A stretch of DNA of 64,000 nucleotides, taken from positions 124,001 through 188,000 of the forward strand of contig NZ_AQXC01000002.1 in the NCBI RefSeq assembly GCF_000375525.1, written 5' to 3'. The DNA is from Corynebacterium propinquum DSM 44285. Its GTDB lineage: Bacteria > Actinomycetota > Actinomycetes > Mycobacteriales > Mycobacteriaceae. The stretch's first letter is position 1; each line of letters starts with the position of its first letter. A program made the position numbers and the translations under genes. The notes under the pieces are model-generated. The model was given only the letters and a program-made list of their open reading frames with translations, searched no databases and was not told the origin of the DNA. Below, piece after piece: positions 9,047-17,133 of the stretch.

Positions 9047-10390
9047 ATGAATAACCGCGGGCAGACAGCATCAGCAACGCCAGGAAACACAAAACCGACA
9101 CCGGAAGAGCACTTGGCTGCGATCACCGAATTAATCGCACAATGTGGAAACTGGCCGTCTATCGAAGAAATTGCCGTCGTCGATGCCTTAGGCCGTGCCC
9201 TCGCCACGTCCGTACCAGCACCGTATGATTCGCCGCGGTTTTCCAACTCGCAAGTCGACGGATACGCACTTAGTCACGCCGCGCTTGAGCGGTTGCCCGG
9301 TGTTTTCTCTGTTGGTAATGATATCCCCGCCGGTACCGATCCGGCCGCGGTGTACCCACAAGGCATAGATCCGGAGAATACCGGTGAGATGATCGTGCCC
9401 ATCATGACCGGCGCGAAAGTGCCCGAGGGCACTGCTGCGATCGTGCGCGTCGAAGACGCTTTACCACCGGAGTTTCCAGGCACGGTGGTGAGAGAACCTG
9501 CCGAGGCAACTGGCAATAGGGCTGCCACAACAACCGACAGCGGCGAACCCGCGTCCGCGCGCCGGGAAATTGTTGCAGCGCAGGCCGGTCAGTTCGTTCG
9601 CCAGCAGGGCATTGATAGCAGCGCTGGGGACATTATCGTTGAGGCTGGCGAAGTGTTGACGCCCACGGCGATCGCCGCTCTAGCGTTTCAGGGAGTGCCG
9701 ACTGTGCAAGTGCGCGCACGCGCGCGGGTTCTGATCGCGACCGGTGGGGCAGAAGTCGCAGAGATCGGCGAGCTGGATACTGAAGCTGGATCTGCAATCA
9801 TTCCGGATGCAAATTTCCCCATGTTGGCAGCACAAGCGCGGCGCTACGGTCTGGAACCGGTTGGCCGGGTGCACATTGATGACGACGTCGACAAGCTTGC
9901 CACCAGCTTGCAGCGGGCAATCGAGGAATATCATCCTGACCTCGTTGTTACCTCCGGCGGGATTAGTAAAGGTAAATACGAGGTCGTGCGCCAGCTGCTT
10001 GCCGACGGCAGCGACGCTTGGTTTGGTGCGGTTTCGCAACAACCTGGTGGGCCGCAAGGCTATGGATCATTCGCTGGAGTGCCGTGCGTGTGTTTGCCGG
10101 GCAATCCGGTTTCTTCGCTCGTGAGTTTTCGGTTGTTTGTCGCTCCTGCCGTGGGGGTGGCTCCGGACCCAATCGAGGTCATTGCCACGGAACCGTTGAC
10201 CGGGTTGGCTGATAAGGATCAGTTCTTGCGTGCCCGGCTTGAGTATTCCGGCGGGCACGTTCGGGCGCGTATTGTGTCCGGCCCTGGTTCGCATTTGTTG
10301 CAGCAGGCGGTGGCCGCCGATGCACTGGTGCGGGTTCCCGCGGGTGCCACGATTAATGCGCGCCAGCGGGTGTGGGCGTACCCGTTTTAG
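9047..10390 (+). CDS. moeA: Molybdopterin molybdenumtransferase MoeA (first copy)
   Basis: MoeA inserts molybdate into adenylated molybdopterin to make Moco. The frame is open back to 8699, but that stretch overlaps moaD on the other strand; ATG 9047 with GGAG just upstream and a normal family beginning (TPEEHLAAITELI) gives 447 residues. Family motifs are present: DSPRFSNSQVDGYAL, MTGAKVPEGTAAIVRVED, TGGAEVAEIG, VVTSGGISKGKYE and CLPGNPVSS. Residues about 145-175 are a hydrophilic, low-complexity insertion rich in Ala, Thr, Glu and Arg. A second, diverged MoeA is encoded at 15700. The OFA transporter follows after 125 bases. Confidence 0.94.
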   Translation: MNNRGQTASATPGNTKPTPEEHLAAITELIAQCGNWPSIEEIAVVDALGRALATSVPAPYDSPRFSNSQVDGYALSHAALERLPGVFSVGNDIPAGTDPAAVYPQGIDPENTGEMIVPIMTGAKVPEGTAAIVRVEDALPPEFPGTVVREPAEATGNRAATTTDSGEPASARREIVAAQAGQFVRQQGIDSSAGDIIVEAGEVLTPTAIAALAFQGVPTVQVRARARVLIATGGAEVAEIGELDTEAGSAIIPDANFPMLAAQARRYGLEPVGRVHIDDDVDKLATSLQRAIEEYHPDLVVTSGGISKGKYEVVRQLLADGSDAWFGAVSQQPGGPQGYGSFAGVPCVCLPGNPVSSLVSFRLFVAPAVGVAPDPIEVIATEPLTGLADKDQFLRARLEYSGGHVRARIVSGPGSHLLQQAVAADALVRVPAGATINARQRVWAYPF

Positions 10391-10400
10391 CTGATTTTAA

Positions 10401-10431
10401 AGGCCCCGGTTGTTGCAAGGGTGGCCTGTTT
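10401..10431 (+). terminator. Weak possible terminator after moeA
   Basis: AGGCC (10401-10405) can pair with GGCCT (10423-10427) across a 17-base loop, followed by GTTTTC. The stem is only five base pairs, so this is a tentative call for the end of the moeA transcript. Confidence 0.3.
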
Positions 10432-10515
10432 TCTGAGACCTGAATCGCCGTGATCTATTATTTTTAACACACTAGATATAGTGAGATAACACACAAAAAT
10501 TATGGGGAGACGATC

Positions 10516-12057
10516 ATGGCAACGGCCACCTCATTCTTTTCGCGGACTAGGATCATTGCGCCAAAAGAATTTAATCGCTGGTTAATCCCACCAGCTGCCC
10601 TGGCAATTCACCTATCTATCGGCCAGGTTTATGCCTTTTCGGTATTTAAAGCCCCGCTGATGGAATTTTTCGCAGTCCGCGAAGTGGCCGTGGGCTGGAT
10701 CTTCTCCCTTGCGATCGGCATGCTGGGGCTTTCTTCTGCCGTTGCCGGAAATTGGGTAGAAAAGGTTGGCCCGAGAACGTCCATGGCTACCGCAGGGCTG
10801 TTCTGGGTCGTTGGCTTTTTCGTCGCCACGTTTGGCCTGGCCATTGGGCAATTATGGCTGGTTTACGTGGGCTATGGCGTCATTGGCGGTATTGGCCTGG
10901 GCATCGGGTATATCTCTCCAGTTTCCACGTTGATGAAGTGGTTTCCCGATAAGCCCGGCCTTGCTACCGGAATGGCGATCATGGGCTTCGGTGGTGGCGC
11001 TCTCATTGCGAGCCCAGCGTCGAATACCTTGATGGAATTCTTTGGCGGTGGCACAGAAACCGCCGATCTTGCCGATGGTCTTTACGGGACTTTCCTGACC
11101 TTGGCCATCTTGTATCTCGTGGTTATTGCACTAGGTTCCTACGCGATTCGCTTGCCGCACCCAGATTGGACACCAGCGGGATTCAAACCGGAAGACAACT
11201 CCGGGAAGAAGCTGAAAACCACGGGCAACGTCTCTGCGAATACCGCCATCCGTACCCCGCAGTTCTGGCTGCTGTGGGTAGTGCTGTTTGTCAACGTCAC
11301 TGCGGGTATCGGAATTCTGGAAAATGCTGCACCGATGGCACAGGATTATTTCCCGGAAATCACCGCGGGCGCTGCCGCAGGATATGTGGGTTTGCTATCC
11401 CTGGCCAATATGGGTGGCCGTTTTGTGTGGTCCACGGTCTCGGACTGGATCGGTAGGAAGAACACTTATTTCCTGTACCTCGGACTAGGTTTGCTGTTGT
11501 ACCTGGTGGTTGCTACTTTCTCCTCGGCCTCGCTGGCGATCTTCGTTCTCAGCACGTTGGTGATTATTTCGTTCTATGGTGGTGGGTTTTCCACGGTTCC
11601 GGCCTACCTCAAAGATCTCTTCGGGGTATATAACGTTGGTGCCATCCACGGTCGGTTGCTCACGGCCTGGGCAGCTGCTGGCATCGCTGGCCCGCTTATC
11701 GTAAACACTCTGGTGGAATCGCGTGCCGACGCCGGATTGGACGGTGCTAACCTGTACCGCGCCAGCCTGTTGTTGATGTGTGGTCTTCTGGCGGTTGGTG
11801 TGATTGCTAACTTCCTGATCCGGCCGGTCGATGAGAAGCATCACGTTGACGTGAACGTCGTCAAGGAAAAAGAAGCTGCCGATCGTAAAGCAGTCGATGA
11901 TGCAGAGCGTGCCGCGAAACAAAGCGGGCAGGCAAAAGGCAATTCGAGCGTCGTGCACAATGCGGTCTCATTGATCTTGGGAGTTTTCATCGGTGTCAGT
12001 CTGGCTTTCGGACTTTGGGACACGATGGTGCGCGCGGCAGGGCTGTTTACCGGATAG
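10516..12057 (+). CDS. OFA-family MFS transporter
   Basis: A 513-residue major facilitator protein with about twelve membrane segments. The start RWLIPPAALAIHLSIGQVYAFSVF, the loop NWVEKVGPRTSMATAG and the segment GIGLGIGYISPVSTLMKWFPDKPGLATGMAIMGFGGGALI are characteristic of the oxalate/formate antiporter (OFA) family, whose members move small mono- and dicarboxylates such as oxalate, formate or pyruvate. A hydrophilic charged linker (about residues 435-480) precedes a last membrane helix. ATG 10516 has a good GGGGAGA ribosome site. It sits between moeA and mogA, in a block that also has fdhD, so formate is an attractive substrate, but this is inference. It is not a NarK-type nitrate transporter by its motifs. 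Confidence 0.88.
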   Translation: MATATSFFSRTRIIAPKEFNRWLIPPAALAIHLSIGQVYAFSVFKAPLMEFFAVREVAVGWIFSLAIGMLGLSSAVAGNWVEKVGPRTSMATAGLFWVVGFFVATFGLAIGQLWLVYVGYGVIGGIGLGIGYISPVSTLMKWFPDKPGLATGMAIMGFGGGALIASPASNTLMEFFGGGTETADLADGLYGTFLTLAILYLVVIALGSYAIRLPHPDWTPAGFKPEDNSGKKLKTTGNVSANTAIRTPQFWLLWVVLFVNVTAGIGILENAAPMAQDYFPEITAGAAAGYVGLLSLANMGGRFVWSTVSDWIGRKNTYFLYLGLGLLLYLVVATFSSASLAIFVLSTLVIISFYGGGFSTVPAYLKDLFGVYNVGAIHGRLLTAWAAAGIAGPLIVNTLVESRADAGLDGANLYRASLLLMCGLLAVGVIANFLIRPVDEKHHVDVNVVKEKEAADRKAVDDAERAAKQSGQAKGNSSVVHNAVSLILGVFIGVSLAFGLWDTMVRAAGLFTG

Positions 12058-12199
12058 CGCGATCACTAACACAAAGCGTCTAAGCGTGTGAGATTTGCAC
12101 AAAATATCGCGGTATGCGGGTTGTCGAATAAGATTAGGGGAGAAAATCCATATAGATTCTGCGGTGGATGAGCGAAGACACCGCAGCAGAAAGGCCAGC

Positions 12200-12787
12200 A
12201 TGGTGCATACCGATTCTGCAGGCACCCAGGATTCTGGGCATCCCCAACCCTCCCATGACCACCAACACACCCAGGGCAGTGATCAGCCGCAACGCACAGG
12301 GCTGGTGTTGGTGTCCTCGACTCGCGCAGCCGCCGGGGTCTATACCGACGAGTCTGGTCCTATCGCAGTACAATTTTTGCGTGACAAAGGCTTTCATACC
12401 CCAGATGCGCGTGTAATCGCGGATAAAGATATCTCCCGAGTGATCGAAGAGATTTTCGCTAGCCCTGATAGGCCCGATGTTGTTTTAACCTCTGGTGGAA
12501 CGGGCATCAGCCCCGATGATCGGGTGATTGAGTCGATTCAGCCGCGCTTGGATAAAGAGATTCCTGGCATCGCGCATGCTTTCTGGTCAGAAGGGCTGGC
12601 TAAAACACCGACCGCTGTTATTTCCCGCGCGCTTGCTGGCACGGTGGGAGAGACGTTCGTGATGGCTATGCCCGGTTCACCTGGAGGAGTACGTGACGGG
12701 GTGAAGGTCCTGGACGGTATATTGCTCCATGCACTCAATTTGCTGAAAGGACGGCAAGTCTCCAATCATGGCAAACACCATTCCTAA
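12200..12787 (+). CDS. mogA: Molybdopterin adenylyltransferase (MogA/MoaB family)
   Basis: Proteins of this family adenylate molybdopterin before MoeA inserts molybdate. The core (LVLVSSTRAAAGVYTDESGPI, DVVLTSGGTGISPDDRVIE, AMPGSPGGVRDGVKVL) has the family's TSGGTG nucleotide/pterin motif and PGSP loop. The frame opens at 12095, but ATG 12200 has AGAAAGG seven bases upstream and gives 195 residues with a His/Gln-rich, probably disordered N-terminal 30 residues. The 3' end overlaps moaE by 20 bases, so the two are translationally linked. A 142-base gap from the transporter gene leaves room for its own promoter. Confidence 0.93.
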   Translation: MVHTDSAGTQDSGHPQPSHDHQHTQGSDQPQRTGLVLVSSTRAAAGVYTDESGPIAVQFLRDKGFHTPDARVIADKDISRVIEEIFASPDRPDVVLTSGGTGISPDDRVIESIQPRLDKEIPGIAHAFWSEGLAKTPTAVISRALAGTVGETFVMAMPGSPGGVRDGVKVLDGILLHALNLLKGRQVSNHGKHHS

Positions 12788-13268
12788 TTCGCCCGGTTCC
12801 CATATGGCTGATGAAAACCCGGTGGTCACAAGTGAGGCTAACGAGCGCATCGTTGGAACCGTACTTACCGGCGAGCCATTAGAGCCGCTACGCGAAGAAG
12901 CTAGTCGGCTCGTTCCGGATGCCACAGCTGGTGCTGTTGTCACTTTCGACGGCATCATCCGCAATCACGATAATGGGCACTCGGTTGCTGAACTGGTGTA
13001 TTCCGCGCATCCTTCCGCGGCGGAAGAATTATCGCGCGTTGTGGCGGGTATTGCCGCCGAGTTTCCGGATGTACGTCTGTGGGCCGCGCACCGCACAGGC
13101 AAGCTCGGGATTGGGGAACTGGCTTTCGCCGTTGTGGTGGCAAGTGCACATCGCAAGGAAGCATTTGCCGCATGCGCTGAATTGGCTGATCGTGTCAAGG
13201 CCACCGTGCCGATTTGGAAAGAACAATTTCTTGCCGACGACTCCGCCCAATGGGTCGGCCTGGATTAA
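12768..13268 (+). CDS. moaE: Molybdopterin synthase large subunit MoaE
   Basis: MoaE binds cPMP and, with thiocarboxylated MoaD, builds the dithiolene of molybdopterin. The 166-residue protein shows the family segments AGAVVTFDGIIRNHDNG, LVYSAHPSAAEEL, AAHRTGKLGIGELAFAVVVASAHRKEAFAACAELADRVKATVPIWKEQF, including the catalytic lysine region near the end. ATG 12768 lies inside the mogA end; a second in-frame ATG at 12804 would remove twelve residues and cannot be excluded, because neither has a clear ribosome-binding site. Gene order mogA-moaE-moeZ on one strand indicates one operon. Confidence 0.95.
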   Translation: MANTIPNSPGSHMADENPVVTSEANERIVGTVLTGEPLEPLREEASRLVPDATAGAVVTFDGIIRNHDNGHSVAELVYSAHPSAAEELSRVVAGIAAEFPDVRLWAAHRTGKLGIGELAFAVVVASAHRKEAFAACAELADRVKATVPIWKEQFLADDSAQWVGLD

Positions 13269-13323
13269 ACACAACACACCAAGTTTATATCTAGCCGAGC
13301 TGAACTGGAGGGGATGAGGGCAT

Positions 13324-14538
13324 ATGGAGTTTGATCCACGATGGGTTGCGCGCTATCAACGGCAACTCAGCTTGCGCGGTTTTGGACGGCAAGCGCAGGA
13401 AAAACTAGCTGGTTCTCACGTCGTGGTGGTCGGCGCTGGTGGGCTTGGTTCTCCGGTACTGCTGTATTTAGCCGCTGCCGGGGTCGGTGCGCTGACCATC
13501 ATCGATGGTGATGAAGTCTCGCTGTCTAATCTGCACCGGCAGATCATTCATACCACCGGTGCGATCGGCACCCCGAAGGCGGTCTCGGCGCGCGAGACCA
13601 TCAAAGCACTTAACCCGGACATAGCGGTTGCCGTGATCAACGCTGATCTGGATCGGGAACATGCCCGGGATATTTTCGCGGGTGCTGATCTGGTCATTGA
13701 CGGCACCGATAATTTGGGGGCGCGTTATCTCATTTCGTGGGCGGCGTTGCGCAGTGGAATTCCACATATTTGGGCCTCGATTCTGGGCTTTGATGCACAA
13801 ATTTCGGTCTTCGGCTTGGGAGATGGCCCGATTTACGAAGACGTTTTTCCCACACCACCACCAGCTGGATCGGTTCCTTCGTGCGCACAAGCCGGGGTAC
13901 TGGGGCCGGTGGTTGGAACGGTGGGCTCAGCCATGGCTCTCGAGGCGATTAAAGTGCTCACCGGTATTGGAACTCCGCTATCGGGGCGATTGGGCTATTT
14001 CGATGCGCTCTCTGGTGAATGGGAATATATCCCAGTACAAGCCAACGCTCGGACCCGAGAGACCGTGCTGTCTTCTGGTCCTATCAACGCGGATACCACG
14101 GAAGAACCAGGGGATCGTGTTACTACCACGGCCCACAACATTGACGAAAGCTGCAGCGTCGATGGAGTTTGGAGCGTCGATGATATTCCCGAAGATGCCG
14201 TGGTTATCGACGTCCGGGAACCAGAGGAATATGCAGAATTCGCGATTCCCGGGGCGCTGAATATTCCGCTGTCAACTTTTAACCGTGCTCAAGCGCAGGC
14301 TAGTACAGAGGAGAAGACTGTAGCGGGGGACACCGAGGTTGCCGGTGAGGAAGCCATCGCGCGCGTCATCACCACTGTGCGTGCGCATAACCCACAGCAT
14401 CCGGTGGTCATTTATTGTGCGGCAGGCAAGCGTTCAACCCAGGCCATCGCTCACCTGCACAAGGCGGGCGTTACGGGCCTGGGAAATTTGCGCGGTGGCA
14501 TCGACGCCTGGCTCGCACGTCAGACGGATGAAGGCTAA
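13324..14538 (+). CDS. moeZ: E1-like adenylyltransferase fused to rhodanese (MoeZ/MoeBR)
   Basis: This enzyme adenylates the C-terminus of a sulfur-carrier protein (here most likely MoaD) and transfers sulfur to it. Residues 1-240 are a ThiF/MoeB domain with GAGGLGSP (37-44), the NLHRQIIH segment, TDN (128-130) and the catalytic-type cysteine C187 in VPSCAQAG. Residues 280-404 are a rhodanese with DVREPEEY and active-site loop CAAGKRS (C365). The two zinc-binding CxxC pairs of E. coli MoeB are absent: the position before FPTPPP reads GPIYEDV, and no second pair follows the EWEY segment. Ribosome sites GGAGGGG and GAGGG precede ATG 13324. Its TAA overlaps the mobA stop on the other strand. Confidence 0.92.
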   Translation: MEFDPRWVARYQRQLSLRGFGRQAQEKLAGSHVVVVGAGGLGSPVLLYLAAAGVGALTIIDGDEVSLSNLHRQIIHTTGAIGTPKAVSARETIKALNPDIAVAVINADLDREHARDIFAGADLVIDGTDNLGARYLISWAALRSGIPHIWASILGFDAQISVFGLGDGPIYEDVFPTPPPAGSVPSCAQAGVLGPVVGTVGSAMALEAIKVLTGIGTPLSGRLGYFDALSGEWEYIPVQANARTRETVLSSGPINADTTEEPGDRVTTTAHNIDESCSVDGVWSVDDIPEDAVVIDVREPEEYAEFAIPGALNIPLSTFNRAQAQASTEEKTVAGDTEVAGEEAIARVITTVRAHNPQHPVVIYCAAGKRSTQAIAHLHKAGVTGLGNLRGGIDAWLARQTDEG

Positions 14539-15167
14539 GGCAGCTCGACTGCACCGCGAGCCTGCAACTCCGCAAGGCTGTCGTAATCGACCTCGAGCCC
14601 AGCACCGTCGACGGCCACCCAATCCGAGTGGCGTACCAAAGCGCGTGCGGGCTTGTTGTGCGTGTCGCCGATCTCGGCGAGGCTGGCACGCAAGCTGTCT
14701 GACAGCCACACCGAGCACAGTGGATTCGCGATTCCAGCATCGTCTTTAATGATCGCTGCATCTCGCTCCGCATTGCGTTCTAGCGCCGAAGCGAGGTCGG
14801 GCAGCAACTGCCATGAGTCTGGCGCATCGACGCTAAAGATCGCCACGCGCTTCGCAGAATCCGGGATAACGGACAAGCTCGCGGCAATTCCGGCTAAAGG
14901 ACCACCGTACGCCGGTTTTTCTGCGGTGTGGGTAATTCCAGCTGCCAGGTGCTTGGTGGAAACAATCACGATAGATTTTTTCCCAATACCCAGTGATTGC
15001 ACACCGGCGAGTTGATGATCAATTAACCGCGTGCCATTGAGCCGAATCGTGGATTTATCAATCCCACCCATACGTTCCGACCGGCCACCGGCCAAAATGA
15101 CGACTGTGAGGTCGTCGAAATTGGGGGAATCGTCGGCAAGAATTTTCTGCTCAGCTGCTTTGCTCAT
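14535..15167 (-). CDS. mobA: Molybdenum cofactor guanylyltransferase-like protein MobA
   Basis: MobA attaches GMP to Moco to make the MGD form used by enzymes such as formate dehydrogenase and nitrate reductase. The 210-residue protein has the nucleotidyltransferase signature LAGGRSERMGGIDKS near the N-terminus, YGGPLAGIAASL, and FSVDAPDSW in place of the usual xxCDxP metal site, with Asp kept. The frame extends upstream to 15320, but ATG 15167 (MSKAAEQK) with GGGAAAG upstream fits the family. It is the last gene of the moaA-moeA-moaC-mobA operon and its stop codon overlaps that of the convergent moeZ. Confidence 0.88.
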   Translation of the reverse strand: MSKAAEQKILADDSPNFDDLTVVILAGGRSERMGGIDKSTIRLNGTRLIDHQLAGVQSLGIGKKSIVIVSTKHLAAGITHTAEKPAYGGPLAGIAASLSVIPDSAKRVAIFSVDAPDSWQLLPDLASALERNAERDAAIIKDDAGIANPLCSVWLSDSLRASLAEIGDTHNKPARALVRHSDWVAVDGAGLEVDYDSLAELQARGAVELP

Positions 15168-15195
15168 AGCTTTCCCGGGTAGTGTTTTGGGTGTT

Positions 15196-15675
15196 TTAGT
15201 GGGGCTCGGGGCGGGACCAGTCGCCAGAACGACCGCCGGATTTCTTGATGATCGCACAATTGGTGATATATGCGCTGCGGTCCACGCCCTTGACCATGTC
15301 AATGACGTTGAGCGCAGCAACGTTGACGGCGGTCAGTGCTTCCATTTCCACGCCGGTGCGATCCGCAGTGCGTACGGTGGCTTCGATCCGGAGGTGATCA
15401 TCGTGCACATCGAGGGAAACTTCGCAGCCATGGACCCCGATCGTGTGCGCTAGTGGCAGCAATTCGGGTACTTTCTTCGCAGCAGAAATACCACCGATGC
15501 GGGCGACGGCGAAGACATCGCCTTTGGGCACGGTCCCGTCGCGCAGCGCCTGCAGGATTTCCGTAGAACACACGACAGAAGCCACTGCGGTTGCAGAGCG
15601 CACGGTGGGTTTTTTCTCTGTCACATCGACCATATATGCATTTCCGGAGCTATCCAGATGTGGGGGTTGTTTCAT
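15196..15675 (-). CDS. moaC: Cyclic pyranopterin monophosphate synthase MoaC
   Basis: MoaC converts the MoaA product 3',8-cyclo-7,8-dihydro-GTP to cPMP, the first stable Moco intermediate. The 159-residue chain contains the family landmarks YMVDVTEKKPTVRSATA, ARIGGISAAKKVPELLPLAHTI, DRTGVEMEALTAVNVAALNVIDMVKGVDR and the late IIKKSGGRSGDW segment, including the conserved histidine in LAH and the lysine pair near the C-terminus. A GAGAGGAAG ribosome site precedes ATG 15675. It lies between the second moeA (24 bases upstream) and mobA (28 bases downstream) in one minus-strand operon. Confidence 0.97.
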   Translation of the reverse strand: MKQPPHLDSSGNAYMVDVTEKKPTVRSATAVASVVCSTEILQALRDGTVPKGDVFAVARIGGISAAKKVPELLPLAHTIGVHGCEVSLDVHDDHLRIEATVRTADRTGVEMEALTAVNVAALNVIDMVKGVDRSAYITNCAIIKKSGGRSGDWSRPEPH

Positions 15676-15699
15676 GTGCTTTCGCTTCCTCTCGAAGTA

Positions 15700-17118
15700 T
15701 TACCGACACCAACCGAGCACGGTGACCATGCCGGTAGGACCATTCTGCTCTGCGTGTTCTGCCTGCGGGATAATTGCTAGCCCAGCTATTTCTGTCAGTG
15801 CACTGACGAAATGTGAGCCGGGCTTGCCGACGGTAGTGGGTACCGCAACCACCCCGGAATCAGCAGCTTCGATCCGTACTGGGACCAACTGGGTTTTTCC
15901 GGGACGCGGTCGGGGCAGTGCGCGGTGGGCTGCAAGTTGTGCTGCCCGGTGTGGCCACCATGTGTTTGCCTGTGTGTGTGCCTGTGCGTCGTTTTGAGTG
16001 CCGTTCTGAGCGTCGCCGTGTGCAGTAGTAGTGGCTGCCGACGATCCCGTGCGTCCTTGCAAAATATACAGGGCCGCGAGTGCGTACACGGTGGCTGACA
16101 CATACGCAGCAACTGGATTGCCCGGTAGTGTTACGACGGCCACCCCATTCCAGAGCCCAGCGCCTTGTGGGGAACCTGGCCTCTGCGCTGCATTGCCAAA
16201 CCAGAAATCCGCATTCGGAGATCGTGTGGCAGCGGCCTTGACCACATCAAATACGCCCTGCGAAATCCCGCCGGTGGTAACGATGAGATCCAGTGGCGGT
16301 GCCACCGATGAAGTGAGTTCGTCGAAAAGCGCAATAAGTTTTTCGACCCCATCGCCGACATGGAAGCGTTGAATATCCACCGGACCATGCTCAGCTAATA
16401 AATTCGCCACCATGGGGCCGTTGGAATCTACGATCCGGTAATGTACCTGCTCGTCTGAGCTGCCACGAGCCTTAGAACCCGCGGCGTCGATGGTTGCGGA
16501 TGCAGCACGTGTGCTCGCAGGGTTGGCGGTGGAAATAAGCTCGTCGCCAGAAGAGATCACCGCAACCCGGGGGCGGCGATACACAGAGACTTCAGTGACT
16601 CCAGCCGTCAGCAAAAACGCGAGCGTACCGGCGTCGACAAGCGTGTGTGCAGCTGCGATTTCTGTGCCCGGGGTGATTACTTCACCGCGCAGCCGGATAT
16701 GGCGCTTGCCCGGTAACTCGTGGATGGTTACCTGCTCAGGCAATTGTGACGGGCCCAGCTGGGCATTGGTTAATTCCGACGGAACCACCCGTAATGAATC
16801 GGTATCGCCACAAATCGGTGCCCCCGTCATGATGCGCAGGGCCTGGTGCGGGGCAAGCTCTTGTGGGCTTCCACCTGCGGCAACTTCACCGACTACCGGA
16901 ACCGTCCATGGGGCGGGGCCGGAAAGATCTGCCTCGTGGAGCAAAAAACCATCCATTGCAGAATTATGAAGCGACGGGATGGGCTGCCGTGCCTGTACCG
17001 GATCTGCAAGATAACATCCGTGAGCTTCCTGTACCGGCACAAGCTGTGGGTGAGGTGGCTGCACAAGCTCGCAGACGCGAGCCAGATGCTGGTCCACCGA
17101 TACGGGAGAGGTAGTCAT
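15700..17118 (-). CDS. moeA: Molybdopterin molybdenumtransferase MoeA (second, diverged copy)
   Basis: A second MoeA paralogue of 472 residues. It keeps PSLHNSAMDGFLL, RIMTGAPI, VAVISSGDELI, VTTGGISQGVFDVV and TLPGNPVAAYV, the molybdate/pterin-binding motifs of the family. It differs strongly from the copy at 9047 and carries two extra hydrophilic stretches: around residues 205-225 (Ala/Ser/Gly/Asp rich) and around 355-385, an Ala/Gln/Thr-rich segment between core strands and domain IV. It sits between moaA (15 bases upstream) and moaC. Which copy performs metal insertion, and whether one serves a different cofactor form or metal, cannot be told from sequence. Confidence 0.92.
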   Translation of the reverse strand: MTTSPVSVDQHLARVCELVQPPHPQLVPVQEAHGCYLADPVQARQPIPSLHNSAMDGFLLHEADLSGPAPWTVPVVGEVAAGGSPQELAPHQALRIMTGAPICGDTDSLRVVPSELTNAQLGPSQLPEQVTIHELPGKRHIRLRGEVITPGTEIAAAHTLVDAGTLAFLLTAGVTEVSVYRRPRVAVISSGDELISTANPASTRAASATIDAAGSKARGSSDEQVHYRIVDSNGPMVANLLAEHGPVDIQRFHVGDGVEKLIALFDELTSSVAPPLDLIVTTGGISQGVFDVVKAAATRSPNADFWFGNAAQRPGSPQGAGLWNGVAVVTLPGNPVAAYVSATVYALAALYILQGRTGSSAATTTAHGDAQNGTQNDAQAHTQANTWWPHRAAQLAAHRALPRPRPGKTQLVPVRIEAADSGVVAVPTTVGKPGSHFVSALTEIAGLAIIPQAEHAEQNGPTGMVTVLGWCR

Positions 17119-17133
17119 TGTCGTAGTGCTGCC

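Noticed and set aside
12087-12101. TGTG-N7-CACA near the mogA promoter as a possible GlxR (CRP-like) site
   Set aside because: The GlxR consensus needs TGTGA-N6-TCACA, an eight-base spacing between TGTG and CACA. Here the spacing is seven and the flanking A/T pair is broken.
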